Shown piece after piece: positions 1-7,748 of a DNA stretch of 8,518 nucleotides. Under the pieces are notes generated by a model. The model saw only the letters and a list, made by a program, of their open reading frames with translations, did not search any database and was not told the DNA's origin. The translations under genes and the position numbers were made by a program. This DNA is from Oscillospiraceae bacterium (lineage in GTDB: Bacteria > Bacillota > Clostridia > Oscillospirales > Acutalibacteraceae): the NCBI GenBank assembly GCA_902774165.1, contig CACYHJ010000091.1:1-8518 (forward strand), in the 5' to 3' direction. The stretch's first letter is position 1. The number at the start of each line of letters is the position of its first letter.

Positions 1-1
1 G

Positions 2-1237
2 AACCTGCTTACTGTCACCGTTGCGGACAGCGTCACGGAAATGTCCAGCCATTGCATCTGCAATTGTCCGTCGCTGACCGATGTCAAGCTTCCGAAAAAC
101 CTTGCGGCGCTGAAGAATATCATCCACGACTGTGCGGCGCTTGAGAGTATCACGATCCCTGCGGGCGTGAGAGAGTTTGACGGCAGCATAGGAACGAACT
201 GTCCCCTGAAGAATATATACGTTGAGGACGGAAACGAATTCTTTGAGAGTGTTGAAGGCGTTGTATTCAGCAAGGATTTAAAGAAGCTGGTAAGATATCC
301 GGGCGGAAGAGCCGGCGCGTATTCGATCCCGGAAGGAACGGAGACAATCGGCGATTATGCGTTTTCCGGCTGCGGCGGGTTGACTGCGGTTACGTTTCCG
401 AGCAGCCTGACGGAGATCGAATCATTCGCATTCGCCTCATCCGGAATTGCGGAGGTTACGATCCCGGAGTCGGTTACGACCATGAACAGCAATGTGTTTG
501 CGTCCTGTCCCAAGCTGAGCAAAGTGGTCCTGCAGGGCAACCACAGGCTTCCGATGAGTTTCGTTTCCCGGTGTCCTGCCCTCACGACGATCGAAGCTGC
601 ATCCGGCAAGGTGGATTTGTCTCCGGGGAGTTTAGACCATCTGTATGCGCTGGAGAGCTTCACGATCAACGAGCATATCGGGACGGTTTATGAGCGGGCG
701 TTCGATTCCTGCACAATGCTGAAGAACATAGTAATCGACGAGGGGAACGGAAGCATCCGCGAGAACGCGTTTGCTTCGGGAACCGGTATCGAACAAATCA
801 CGGTCACGAAAAAAGCAGACAACCTGTACGGAAGCGACATAAAGGCCTTTGCCAATTCGGGCGGGGAACTGAAAGACCCACTGTTTGAGCATGCCGAAAA
901 CTATTTCACATACAGCGGGGACGATTCCACGCTTGGCCGGATGCCGCTGACGGCAGGGGATTACTATGTGGATGCGAAGGGCGTGGTGTATCTGCTGAGG
1001 GATGGCAGGAAGGCGTCGCTGGTCTATGCGTCTGCGGATTTTGACGCCGGCGCCTATGTAATCCCGGGGACGATCCGCTCGCAGGGCGGAGAATTGGAAT
1101 ACTGCGTTACAGAGATCGGGGACGATGCCTTTAAGGGCTGTGAGGGGCTGACCCAGATCACCATTCCGGACTGCGTCGCGAAAATCGGAGGCAGCGCGTT
1201 TGCCCATTGTACTCGGCTTGAGGAGGTCAACGGCGAG
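2..1237 (+). repeat. LRR_5 (BspA/TpLRR-type) leucine-rich repeat region, two cassettes
   Basis: Tandem repeats of about 22-24 residues follow the BspA pattern: an [AV]F-x-x-C-x-x-L strand followed by x-I-x-I-P-x-x-V. Clear units include AFSGCGGLTAVTFPSSLTEI, VFASCPKLSKVVL, AFDSCTMLKNIVI and AFKGCEGLTQITIPDCVAKI. The first cassette ends near base 860. A non-repeat insert follows (about 860-965, containing EHAENYFTYSGDD). A strand reading YYVDAKGVVYLLRDG then starts the second, shorter cassette, which ends near base 1237. Most units carry a cysteine at the same position. The array continues past the left edge, so the total repeat number is unknown. Such arrays form curved solenoids used in binding. 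Confidence 0.9.
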
Positions 1238-4200
1238 GCCGATCTCCAGGAGGTCCTTAACGCATGGGCGGATGAAGGCGCGAATGTCATGACTTTCCTG
1301 GATACGGCGCTGAGCGGGAGCTCGCAGACGATCGTCACGGACCCGATCGTCATCGAGGACGACACCGGCAGACAGGTCAAGCTCAGCACCGAGAAAACCA
1401 CCGCGCTGACAGGCGAGCCTGTGATGAGCAGGCTGGAGATCGACAGGGGAGAAAATGAAAGCAACAGCGTCGTGCGCGTCTATTTCCAGTTTGACGACGA
1501 GCACGGGCGCATCAGCTATCCTCTCGGGCCCCAGAGCTTCGGCGGGATCGAAGTGGAATTCTGCCAGTCGGCCGTGTCCAATGTGTATTATTACCAAGTG
1601 CGGCCGCTGCGCGCGGGCGAGACCATCAGTCTGGACGTCTCGTCCCTGTATGAGAACATCGTCTCCGGCGGAGGCTCGGCGCTGATCTGGCCGAGCGTTC
1701 TGACAACGGAAAAAGCGGCGGAAATCGGAAACGCGGTCACGCTGCCGGAAAGGGCGCATCTGGTGACCTGGACGACGCTGCCGAATTCCTTTCCGGTAAC
1801 GAAAACGGCGGCCGGGAGCTACTCGTTCACAGGGAGCGAAAGCGCCGGCGGGGAAGCGTCCGTCTGCGGGGTGAGCTATACCGTTCAGATGTCGCGCGAA
1901 GGGGATATGCTGACCAAGGGAAATGATTTTCTGCGCAGCGTGGATTTTACGGACACCATGATCCTGCCGCCTCATTTTTACTGGAGGGAGAGCATTTTAC
2001 AGGCGATCGGGCAGGGACGCTGCTATTTGACGGCAGAAGAACATTATGAGAATAGCCGCATATTCTCGGTTTACACCTTCCATGTCGAGGCTGACGGGAT
2101 CACCTATGAACCGTTGGTCCTGCGCGTGACGGCTTTCGCCAGAGAATATATTTCAAATCCCGCCTTGAAGCTTGATGAAAGCGGCAAGAAGATCGTTCTT
2201 TCCTGGACCGTCCACTCCAGAGATACCGGGAGGGAAATGGACGCCTGCACGGCGATCATCAATCTGGGCGAGAACGCCCTGCTGATCGATACGGATGCTG
2301 TTCAGGAAGAGGTCAGAGAAGCCGGCGGAGCCGTGGAGTACGACCTGCGCAATGAGATCCAGGCGGTTCAGCATTACCCGTACTCGAATGATCAGACCCA
2401 GGCGGATTCCTGCAGCAATATCATCACGATCGGCGAATCGGATTATGAGATCTCAAAGACCTGCAGCGAGCAAGGCGCCCGATTCGGAGAAGACGCCGCG
2501 TATACCGTCTCGCTCTCCAATTCGCTGCCGCTGCCCTTCTCCTCCTTGAGCACCCTCAGCGACCCCTTGCCGACCGACTGCTATATCAAGCCGGGCAATA
2601 TGGAAACCATGTTCCGTGACGATCCGTACGGCAGCCGACTGACCGTTACGATCTCCAACGCAACCCTGTACTCACCGGTCTCCCATCCTGTGACGGGGAC
2701 GGACGGCCAGACCTACACGGTCACGCAGCAGAACGAAGGCATTGATACCCCGTATAACGGGAAGAGCGAACAGGGAACGGACACCGTGCCTGCTTCCGGG
2801 GCAACGCTGTCCCTCGGCTGGGCGGAAGGGCATCTGCTACTCACGGCCGCCCCCTCCGGAGAGGCGTATACGATCGGAGACGGCTGCGATTATCCGAGTA
2901 TTCAGTCTGCCCTTGACGGGATCGGTTATGTGATCGCAGCGAATACCAGATATACCTGCACTTGGGATCTGCAGGGAGAAACGCTCCAATGCGGCGAGAC
3001 GAAAAGCTTTCTCGTGAGATCGAGCGAAAAGGATTCCTTTATGCGCCTGATCGGCGACCAGGACTGGTACCAGATCGAAGACGGCAAGGTCCTGCACCCG
3101 CTCAATACGGCGTCCTGCACCACACAGAGTCAGACTTCGAAGACGGCCAGGGCTTCCCTTTACCTTACCCGGGATTTTACCCTGTTCAAGCATGCCTATC
3201 GAGACGGCACCCTCATCACGGATGAGATCGCGCTTGCGACGGGAGAGATCATCACCTATACCAATCAGGTGACCCATTTTGGCAAAAACCGGTATTCGGC
3301 GCTTCCGCTGGCGGATCACATGGCAGGCGCGCAGGTCCTTCTGGTATCCGTGGCGGATAACCCCGACCTTGCCAATCGGGACCTTACGATCAGGGAAGTG
3401 GACGGCGTGCAGGTGTACCTGCTCAACAAGCCCGGCACCTACTCGAATGTCAAAGTGGGCACGCATCTGGCGGACCGGGTCGAGATCAGCGCGTCGGCCG
3501 GCGGCCTGGACACGATGATCTTCTGGTATCTGACCGGGATCAAGGGGGCCGTCGTGGAGAAAGTGAGCTACCAGGCGACGTTTGACCCGCAGGCGGCCGG
3601 GATCGCCGCTTCGGTATGCACCTTCCGCCTGAGCAACGAGGTCTGGCTGAACGACCACCAGACCCACCGCCTGTACGACAGGACCTTCGTCAACGGCACC
3701 GTCCTGCGGATGGACAAGCGGATCGTCACCAACCTCGACCCGACGGACGAGCTGTCCCCGCATGATCCGAATGCGGATGAGGTGCTTGACACGGGCACGG
3801 TTCACGAGGGAGAAACGGTCGTCTACCGGATGCTCCTCCAGGGGATCGGAGACGGCGTCGTCTCCGTCAGCGGGTCGAGCCTGAAAGACAAGCTCCCCGC
3901 CAGCCAGAACGGGTACTGGAGCAAAGAAAACGTCTCCATTGCTTATGTGCCGGCAGGCGACACGGTGACGGTGTCCGATGAGAGCAGCAACGCATGGACG
4001 ATCGAGACCGATCCGGAAGACCCCCATCAGCAGTACATCAGATGGGGCGACGATTTCAAGGTCACACTGAATCAGGGCACGCTGTATCTCTACGTCAAGC
4101 TGACCTTCCCGTCCGGCAGCAAATGGTCGGATTACTGCCATCAATACGGGGATCAAGCGATATATAACACCTTCTTTGTGGATCAGCTCTATGCTTCCGT

Positions 4201-7200
4201 ATCCCACCTGCTTGCTGTTCCGGCCCGGGCGCTGCTGCAGAAAGGCGTTCTGCACTCCGGTTACAGAGGGATCAACAAGTACGATTACGAGTATATTCAC
4301 AACCGGAGTGAGGACGAGCTGTGGTATTACCAGAACGACACGGCGTATTGGGGGATCGTGACCTATTACGTCACAATCTGCAACAGCGGCGACGCCAGAC
4401 TGTATCTGACGGATGTCCACGATACGCTGCCGGAGGGCTTCACGTTTTTCGGCCTGTTCTATGAAAACGGCCGGGTGCCGTTCAGCTCCGAATTCAGCTA
4501 TCAGAATACGCATTACTGGAGCTATGCAAACAGCCTTGCGGCGATCGATTCCGGAGACGGGACGTCGTTTGCCTACAAACAGGTGATGCTGGACGTCGAG
4601 ACCTCAGAGGGGAACGACGGCAGGCAGACGCTCAGCTTCTCGATCTCGCAATACGCGTCGGCGACTCCGAGCCGGATGGTTTCCTGCGACGAGGACCGCG
4701 GCCTTTGTTATCTGAATAAAGGCGAGGCGATCGTCATTGCGTACTACTGCAGGACGAACCTGTATCAGCAGACAAAAGACGTCGCCCCTAACGTGGTCGC
4801 AATGCCGTACTATGACTACAACGGCGCAGGCGCCAATCTGGACACGCGGACTTCCGTGCGCCGGGCCGCCCCCGGCAACAAGAGCGGCAATGACGGAAAC
4901 CGCTACCTGATGACCACCGCCCAGGCCGGGCAGATGGGGTGGGATTCTCCCTACGCGGATACCTCGACGCCGTGGCTGGCCTCCGACGTGACGATCTATC
5001 GCGGCGCGATCCTGCCCGGGATCGCCAAGCAGGCGGATCGGAGCTTTGCCTCGCCGGTGGATACGATCAACTGGACAGTCCAGATGAGCAACAGCGGCAC
5101 GGAGGTCCTGCGCGGCTACACCCTGACAGACACGATGATGGCGCCGTATCAGTTCTGCGGCGAGGTGGGCTATGACTCCCGGTATTATTCCAACACCACG
5201 TATTACGGGAGCAACCCGACGCTCTTCCGCTTTGATGAGCGGCAGCCCGGAGATCAAACGGTTACGATCCGCGCCAGGGGATATGTGCTGAACCGTTGGG
5301 TGGACAGCGTCGTCACGCTTGAGGTGAACGGCGAGCCTCAGCCGATCGCGACCCTTTTGAGAACGGGTGAGAGAGATCCCGCCCGCTCCCTGACCGTTTA
5401 CGTCGGTCTCAGCCGGGACAGCGCGCAGAACGAGACGCTGACGATCTTCTTCCCTGCGGACGAGGGACAGGTGGCGGACATCGGTAACGACAACTATGTG
5501 TCGATCTCCCTGCAGACGGCGAATTTCACCGGCGAGTACACCAACGCGGCCTATGTCAACACCGCGTATCTTACGCCGTCTGAAAACCAGCCCTTTGACA
5601 CGCTGGCGGTGACACGCGGCAACTACACGCTGTTGAATGGAAAGGATTCCGTCGTCAGCGACGCGAGCGTGAACGTGGCCTACGGTTACGCCACCTCGTC
5701 GATCAAGTCGGTGACCGAGCTGGACGACGGGCTGCATGAGACGGAGAACACCGCCAAGTCGACGGACAGCAGGAACTTCATCGTCCTCTCCGACCGGGAG
5801 AGCACCTTCCGCTACACGCTGACCGTCAACAACAACGGCGGCAATGCCGAGAGCCGTGCAATGAAAAAGCTGGTTGTGATCGACAGCCTGCCGCAGGTCG
5901 GGGATCACGTTCCCTTCTATACCGAGATTCCCCGCTACAGCGAATTCCAAGTGAATTTCGCCGAAACGTCCGCCTTTGAGCTCCGCGTCAACGACACAGC
6001 GGTGCCCGCCGACACTTATTATTTGCAGTTCAGCACCGCTACGGAATTCGCCTTGAGCGACTGGTCGGAGCCTGACGCTTCCGGCTGGTACACGATGGAG
6101 CAGATTAACGCAAGCAGCGAGCTGTCCCTCGACAAGATGCGATCCTTCCGTGTCTTCGTGGACAATCCCTCCGGGGCGCTGATTCCGGCGGATGCGGTCA
6201 TCACGGTCGGCTTTAACGCAAATGTCGACGGCAATCCCGACCAGGGGCTGACGGCATGGAACAGCTTCGGCTACCGCTATCACCTCGTCGGCATGGATTC
6301 CGAGCTGGAAGCGGCACCGATGAAGGTCGGTGTCAGGATCGCGAGCATCCCCAAGCTCGTCAAGGAACTGCAAAACAGCAGCGGCGAAGCGTATCCGGCT
6401 GCGGAGAACGTCAGCTTCCGCTTCCTGATCTGCGAGGGCGAGGCGCTGGAGCTGCCGGACAACTGGACGGAGAGCGATCTGCAGACCGCGCTCGGAACAC
6501 GGAAGTTCCTGATCGCCGAACAGACGGTTCCTGCGGGCAGCAGCGCGTCCGAACCGCTGGTTCTGGAGGAGCAGAAGTGCTGGAAGGTTGAGAACGGGAC
6601 GTTTACCAAAACGGATGAGGATTGGATCTGGACCGTCCAGGCCAAGTACACGATCGTCGAGCTTCCTTGCAGCGGGCCGTATGCCTTCAACGCGTTCAAC
6701 CGGATCCGCCCGAACAACTACACCTTCCGCTATCTCCCCGAAACGCAGACCGTTCTGAGCGCGGTAAACATCCGGGAGGTCTGGGATATCAAGGTCCTCA
6801 AGCTGAGGCAGCAGGACAACGCGGCGCTGCCCGGCGCGGTGTTCGGCCTGTACAGCAAAACGGCGGCGGACAAGATGGAGGACGCGGCGTACGAAACGGC
6901 CACGGCGGACCTCGATGAACCGCCGGCACGCAAGCTGACCGTCTCCGAACAGACCTGGTATCTGCGGGAGATCCAGACTTCGGGCGACGACGGCACGATC
7001 CTCTGGAAAGGACTGGAAGGCGACGGATACTATGTGCTGGAGCTGCAGGCGCCCGAGCACTACAAGCTCAGCGAGGACCCGGGGCGGCTTGTGAGCAAAG
7101 CCGACTGCAGTGACCGCGTTGCCGCGATCACGGTGGCGAACCCGCCGGCCAAGGAGCTGATCGTCCGGAAAGTCGTGGAAGGCGAGGGCGCGCCCGACGT

Positions 7201-7609
7201 GCAGTTCAACTTCGTGCTGAACATGAAGGACGCGGAGGACAATCCCGTGACCGGCATCTGCGGCAAGACCTTTGACGATGAGGGCAATCTGGCATTCAAG
7301 CTCAAAGCCGGCGAGAGCTTTACGCTGGCCGGGATCCCGGACGGGTATCGGTACAAGGTCAGCGAGATCGATCTGCCCACCAATTTCCGTGTCAGACAGG
7401 CGGAATACGAGGGCGTGATGGAGGTCGAAGTAGCAGCGATCGAGGTGGAGTTCACCAACCTCTACGGAAAAGTGACCTACGAGCTGCCCTCCGGCGGCGG
7501 ATCCGGCACCTACCTGTTTACGATCGGCGGTTCAGCCGTCCTGACCTTCGCGCTGTTCCTGACGCTGCAGGGCGGCAGGAAGAGACGCAGGCGGGCGGCC
7601 GCCAGGTAA
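2..7609 (+). CDS. Giant LRR (BspA-type) surface adhesin with pilin-like stalk modules, Cna_B domain and sortase signal; 5'-partial
   Basis: This is probably a cell-wall or pilus-tip adhesin. The frame is open from base 2 and the residues before the first ATG (base 41) already read as a leucine-rich repeat, so ATG 41 is internal and the real start and signal peptide lie upstream. The 2535 visible residues comprise LRR_5 repeats (about 1-412), a beta-rich stretch without a clear family (413-595), about seven DUF11/pilin-like modules (597-2110), a pilin-like domain (2113-2255), a SpaA/Cna_B domain (2260-2382), a DUF7601/Spy0128-like domain (2383-2492), LPSGG (2495-2499), a membrane segment (2504-2523) and the tail RKRRRRAAAR. 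LRR_5 proteins of this kind bind host or microbial ligands; the ligand here cannot be read from the sequence. The neighbour downstream is a fimbrial subunit, which supports a tip-adhesin role. No frameshift is seen. Family assignment of the two ends is confident; the middle is assigned by pattern only. It could instead be a stand-alone wall-anchored protein. Confidence 0.9.
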   Translation, partial: NLLTVTVADSVTEMSSHCICNCPSLTDVKLPKNLAALKNIIHDCAALESITIPAGVREFDGSIGTNCPLKNIYVEDGNEFFESVEGVVFSKDLKKLVRYPGGRAGAYSIPEGTETIGDYAFSGCGGLTAVTFPSSLTEIESFAFASSGIAEVTIPESVTTMNSNVFASCPKLSKVVLQGNHRLPMSFVSRCPALTTIEAASGKVDLSPGSLDHLYALESFTINEHIGTVYERAFDSCTMLKNIVIDEGNGSIRENAFASGTGIEQITVTKKADNLYGSDIKAFANSGGELKDPLFEHAENYFTYSGDDSTLGRMPLTAGDYYVDAKGVVYLLRDGRKASLVYASADFDAGAYVIPGTIRSQGGELEYCVTEIGDDAFKGCEGLTQITIPDCVAKIGGSAFAHCTRLEEVNGEADLQEVLNAWADEGANVMTFLDTALSGSSQTIVTDPIVIEDDTGRQVKLSTEKTTALTGEPVMSRLEIDRGENESNSVVRVYFQFDDEHGRISYPLGPQSFGGIEVEFCQSAVSNVYYYQVRPLRAGETISLDVSSLYENIVSGGGSALIWPSVLTTEKAAEIGNAVTLPERAHLVTWTTLPNSFPVTKTAAGSYSFTGSESAGGEASVCGVSYTVQMSREGDMLTKGNDFLRSVDFTDTMILPPHFYWRESILQAIGQGRCYLTAEEHYENSRIFSVYTFHVEADGITYEPLVLRVTAFAREYISNPALKLDESGKKIVLSWTVHSRDTGREMDACTAIINLGENALLIDTDAVQEEVREAGGAVEYDLRNEIQAVQHYPYSNDQTQADSCSNIITIGESDYEISKTCSEQGARFGEDAAYTVSLSNSLPLPFSSLSTLSDPLPTDCYIKPGNMETMFRDDPYGSRLTVTISNATLYSPVSHPVTGTDGQTYTVTQQNEGIDTPYNGKSEQGTDTVPASGATLSLGWAEGHLLLTAAPSGEAYTIGDGCDYPSIQSALDGIGYVIAANTRYTCTWDLQGETLQCGETKSFLVRSSEKDSFMRLIGDQDWYQIEDGKVLHPLNTASCTTQSQTSKTARASLYLTRDFTLFKHAYRDGTLITDEIALATGEIITYTNQVTHFGKNRYSALPLADHMAGAQVLLVSVADNPDLANRDLTIREVDGVQVYLLNKPGTYSNVKVGTHLADRVEISASAGGLDTMIFWYLTGIKGAVVEKVSYQATFDPQAAGIAASVCTFRLSNEVWLNDHQTHRLYDRTFVNGTVLRMDKRIVTNLDPTDELSPHDPNADEVLDTGTVHEGETVVYRMLLQGIGDGVVSVSGSSLKDKLPASQNGYWSKENVSIAYVPAGDTVTVSDESSNAWTIETDPEDPHQQYIRWGDDFKVTLNQGTLYLYVKLTFPSGSKWSDYCHQYGDQAIYNTFFVDQLYASVSHLLAVPARALLQKGVLHSGYRGINKYDYEYIHNRSEDELWYYQNDTAYWGIVTYYVTICNSGDARLYLTDVHDTLPEGFTFFGLFYENGRVPFSSEFSYQNTHYWSYANSLAAIDSGDGTSFAYKQVMLDVETSEGNDGRQTLSFSISQYASATPSRMVSCDEDRGLCYLNKGEAIVIAYYCRTNLYQQTKDVAPNVVAMPYYDYNGAGANLDTRTSVRRAAPGNKSGNDGNRYLMTTAQAGQMGWDSPYADTSTPWLASDVTIYRGAILPGIAKQADRSFASPVDTINWTVQMSNSGTEVLRGYTLTDTMMAPYQFCGEVGYDSRYYSNTTYYGSNPTLFRFDERQPGDQTVTIRARGYVLNRWVDSVVTLEVNGEPQPIATLLRTGERDPARSLTVYVGLSRDSAQNETLTIFFPADEGQVADIGNDNYVSISLQTANFTGEYTNAAYVNTAYLTPSENQPFDTLAVTRGNYTLLNGKDSVVSDASVNVAYGYATSSIKSVTELDDGLHETENTAKSTDSRNFIVLSDRESTFRYTLTVNNNGGNAESRAMKKLVVIDSLPQVGDHVPFYTEIPRYSEFQVNFAETSAFELRVNDTAVPADTYYLQFSTATEFALSDWSEPDASGWYTMEQINASSELSLDKMRSFRVFVDNPSGALIPADAVITVGFNANVDGNPDQGLTAWNSFGYRYHLVGMDSELEAAPMKVGVRIASIPKLVKELQNSSGEAYPAAENVSFRFLICEGEALELPDNWTESDLQTALGTRKFLIAEQTVPAGSSASEPLVLEEQKCWKVENGTFTKTDEDWIWTVQAKYTIVELPCSGPYAFNAFNRIRPNNYTFRYLPETQTVLSAVNIREVWDIKVLKLRQQDNAALPGAVFGLYSKTAADKMEDAAYETATADLDEPPARKLTVSEQTWYLREIQTSGDDGTILWKGLEGDGYYVLELQAPEHYKLSEDPGRLVSKADCSDRVAAITVANPPAKELIVRKVVEGEGAPDVQFNFVLNMKDAEDNPVTGICGKTFDDEGNLAFKLKAGESFTLAGIPDGYRYKVSEIDLPTNFRVRQAEYEGVMEVEVAAIEVEFTNLYGKVTYELPSGGGSGTYLFTIGGSAVLTFALFLTLQGGRKRRRRAAAR
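1790..6330 (+). other. Stalk region of about seven degenerate DUF11/pilin-like modules
   Basis: This part of the giant protein repeats a weak pattern: a hydrophobic strand with a lysine, then a strand ending in N or Q (often N-S-G), then D-x-[LM]-P or a variant. The D of the last strand falls at bases 1952 (DTMILP), 2561 (DPLP), 3314 (DHMAG), 3887 (DKLP), 4421 (DTLP), 5129 (DTMMAP) and 5882 (DSLP). Candidate first-strand lysines are at 1802, 2456, 3188, 3716, 4241, 5027 and 5705. The pattern is that of DUF11 and fimbrial isopeptide-forming D2 domains, which stack as rigid stalks and often carry Lys-Asn cross-links. Whether these modules form the cross-link cannot be told from sequence alone. 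Module borders are approximate, and stretches at about 2150-2440 and 2870-3170 do not fit the pattern well. Confidence 0.6.
6340..6765 (+). other. Pilin-like domain preceding the Cna_B domain
   Basis: The segment opens with IPKLVKELQNSSGEAYPAA and continues with SFRFLICEGEALELP, the layout of Gram-positive pilin or Spy0128-like beta-sandwich domains (a K-bearing first strand followed by F-x-F). It ends with NNYTFRYLPE just before the next domain. It is longer and more divergent than the two domains after it, and I could not assign a certain acidic cross-linking residue. Assignment is by pattern. Confidence 0.45.
6780..7144 (+). other. SpaA-like prealbumin-fold (Cna_B) domain with intact isopeptide residues
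   Basis: The first strand IKVLKLRQQDNAALPGAVFGLYS matches the SpaA/Cna_B consensus in which a K is followed by L-x-GA-x-F-x-L-Y; only part of it is diagnostic. The candidate isopeptide lysine is at 6800-6802, the catalytic glutamate in YYVLELQAPEHY at 7040-7042, and the partner asparagine in VANPP at 7139-7141. All three expected positions are filled, so a spontaneous Lys-Asn cross-link is predicted from knowledge of the family. A 36-residue insertion-like acidic loop (KTAADKMEDAAYETATADLD) sits after the first strand. Confidence 0.85.
7148..7475 (+). other. DUF7601/Spy0128-like membrane-proximal domain
   Basis: The pattern KELIVRKVVEGEG, then FNFVLNM, then AFKLKAGESFTLAGIPDGY, then YKVSEID and EFTNLYG matches the small beta-sandwich domain often found just before the sorting signal of Clostridial surface proteins. 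Likely isopeptide residues are K at 7169-7171, E at 7364-7366 and N at 7457-7459. It joins the stalk to the wall anchor. The family name is from memory of the pattern; a profile search would settle DUF7601 versus DUF5979. Confidence 0.75.
7484..7606 (+). other. Non-canonical cell-wall sorting signal (LPSGG + membrane segment + Arg tail)
   Basis: The C-terminus has the tripartite layout of a sortase substrate: pentapeptide LPSGG (7484-7498), a short Gly/Ser spacer, a hydrophobic segment YLFTIGGSAVLTFALFLTLQ (7511-7570) and the basic tail GGRKRRRRAAAR. The usual threonine of LPxTG is replaced by glycine. The surrounding context, LPSGGGSGTYLFTIGG, resembles the LPxTGGxGT-x-x-Y/F-TIGG style of many Clostridial Cna_B proteins, so the role as an anchor is likely despite the substitution. 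Confidence 0.85.
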
Positions 7610-7667
7610 AGACGATACGGCAAAGCAAAAGCAGAACGATACGAGAACGAAGAAAAGGAGAATTACG
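7610..7667 (+). promoter_or_regulatory. Intergenic gap with strong ribosome binding site; no terminator
   Basis: The gap between the two genes is purine-rich. AAAAGGAG at 7653-7660 is a near-ideal Shine-Dalgarno sequence, seven bases before ATG 7668, and it fixes that start codon. No stem-loop followed by a T run is visible, so the two genes are probably transcribed together. An 8-base direct repeat ACGATACG occurs at 7612-7619 and 7636-7643; it is short enough to be chance. Confidence 0.8.
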
Positions 7668-7748
7668 ATGAAACATTCAGTCAAGCGGATCCTCGCGCTG
7701 GTCCTCATGTTCGTCATGATCGCCGCGCTGGGCACGACGGCGATGGCG
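7668..7748 (+). other. Signal peptide of the fimbrial subunit
   Basis: Residues 1-27 show a basic n-region (KHSVKR), a hydrophobic core (ILALVLMFVMIAALG) and an A-x-A cleavage site (TAMA before TE). This directs Sec export, as needed for a sortase substrate. Confidence 0.9.

Noticed and set aside
41..43. ATG at base 41 as the start of the giant gene
   Set aside because: The frame is open to base 2 and the residues before it (LLTVTVADSVTEM) are already part of an LRR unit. There is no Shine-Dalgarno sequence or signal peptide here.
2876..2935. DGCDYPSIQSALDGIGYV as the first turn of a pectate-lyase-like beta-helix
   Set aside because: The phrase resembles the G-x-Y-x-S-I-Q-x-A-L-D opening of beta-helix enzymes, but no helix-type repeats follow and the protein returns to stalk-like strands. 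It is probably chance.
4604..7060. Minus-strand open frame of 818 codons opposite the giant gene (also 2837-4513 and 632-1975)
   Set aside because: The translations are rich in Arg, Val, His and Ala with no domain, signal peptide or membrane pattern. They mirror the GC-rich codon bias of the plus-strand gene, whose domains are recognisable throughout the same bases.
7612..7643. Direct repeat ACGATACG x2 as an operator
   Set aside because: Eight bases in a low-complexity purine-rich gap between co-directional genes is easily chance, and it shows no palindrome or promoter.
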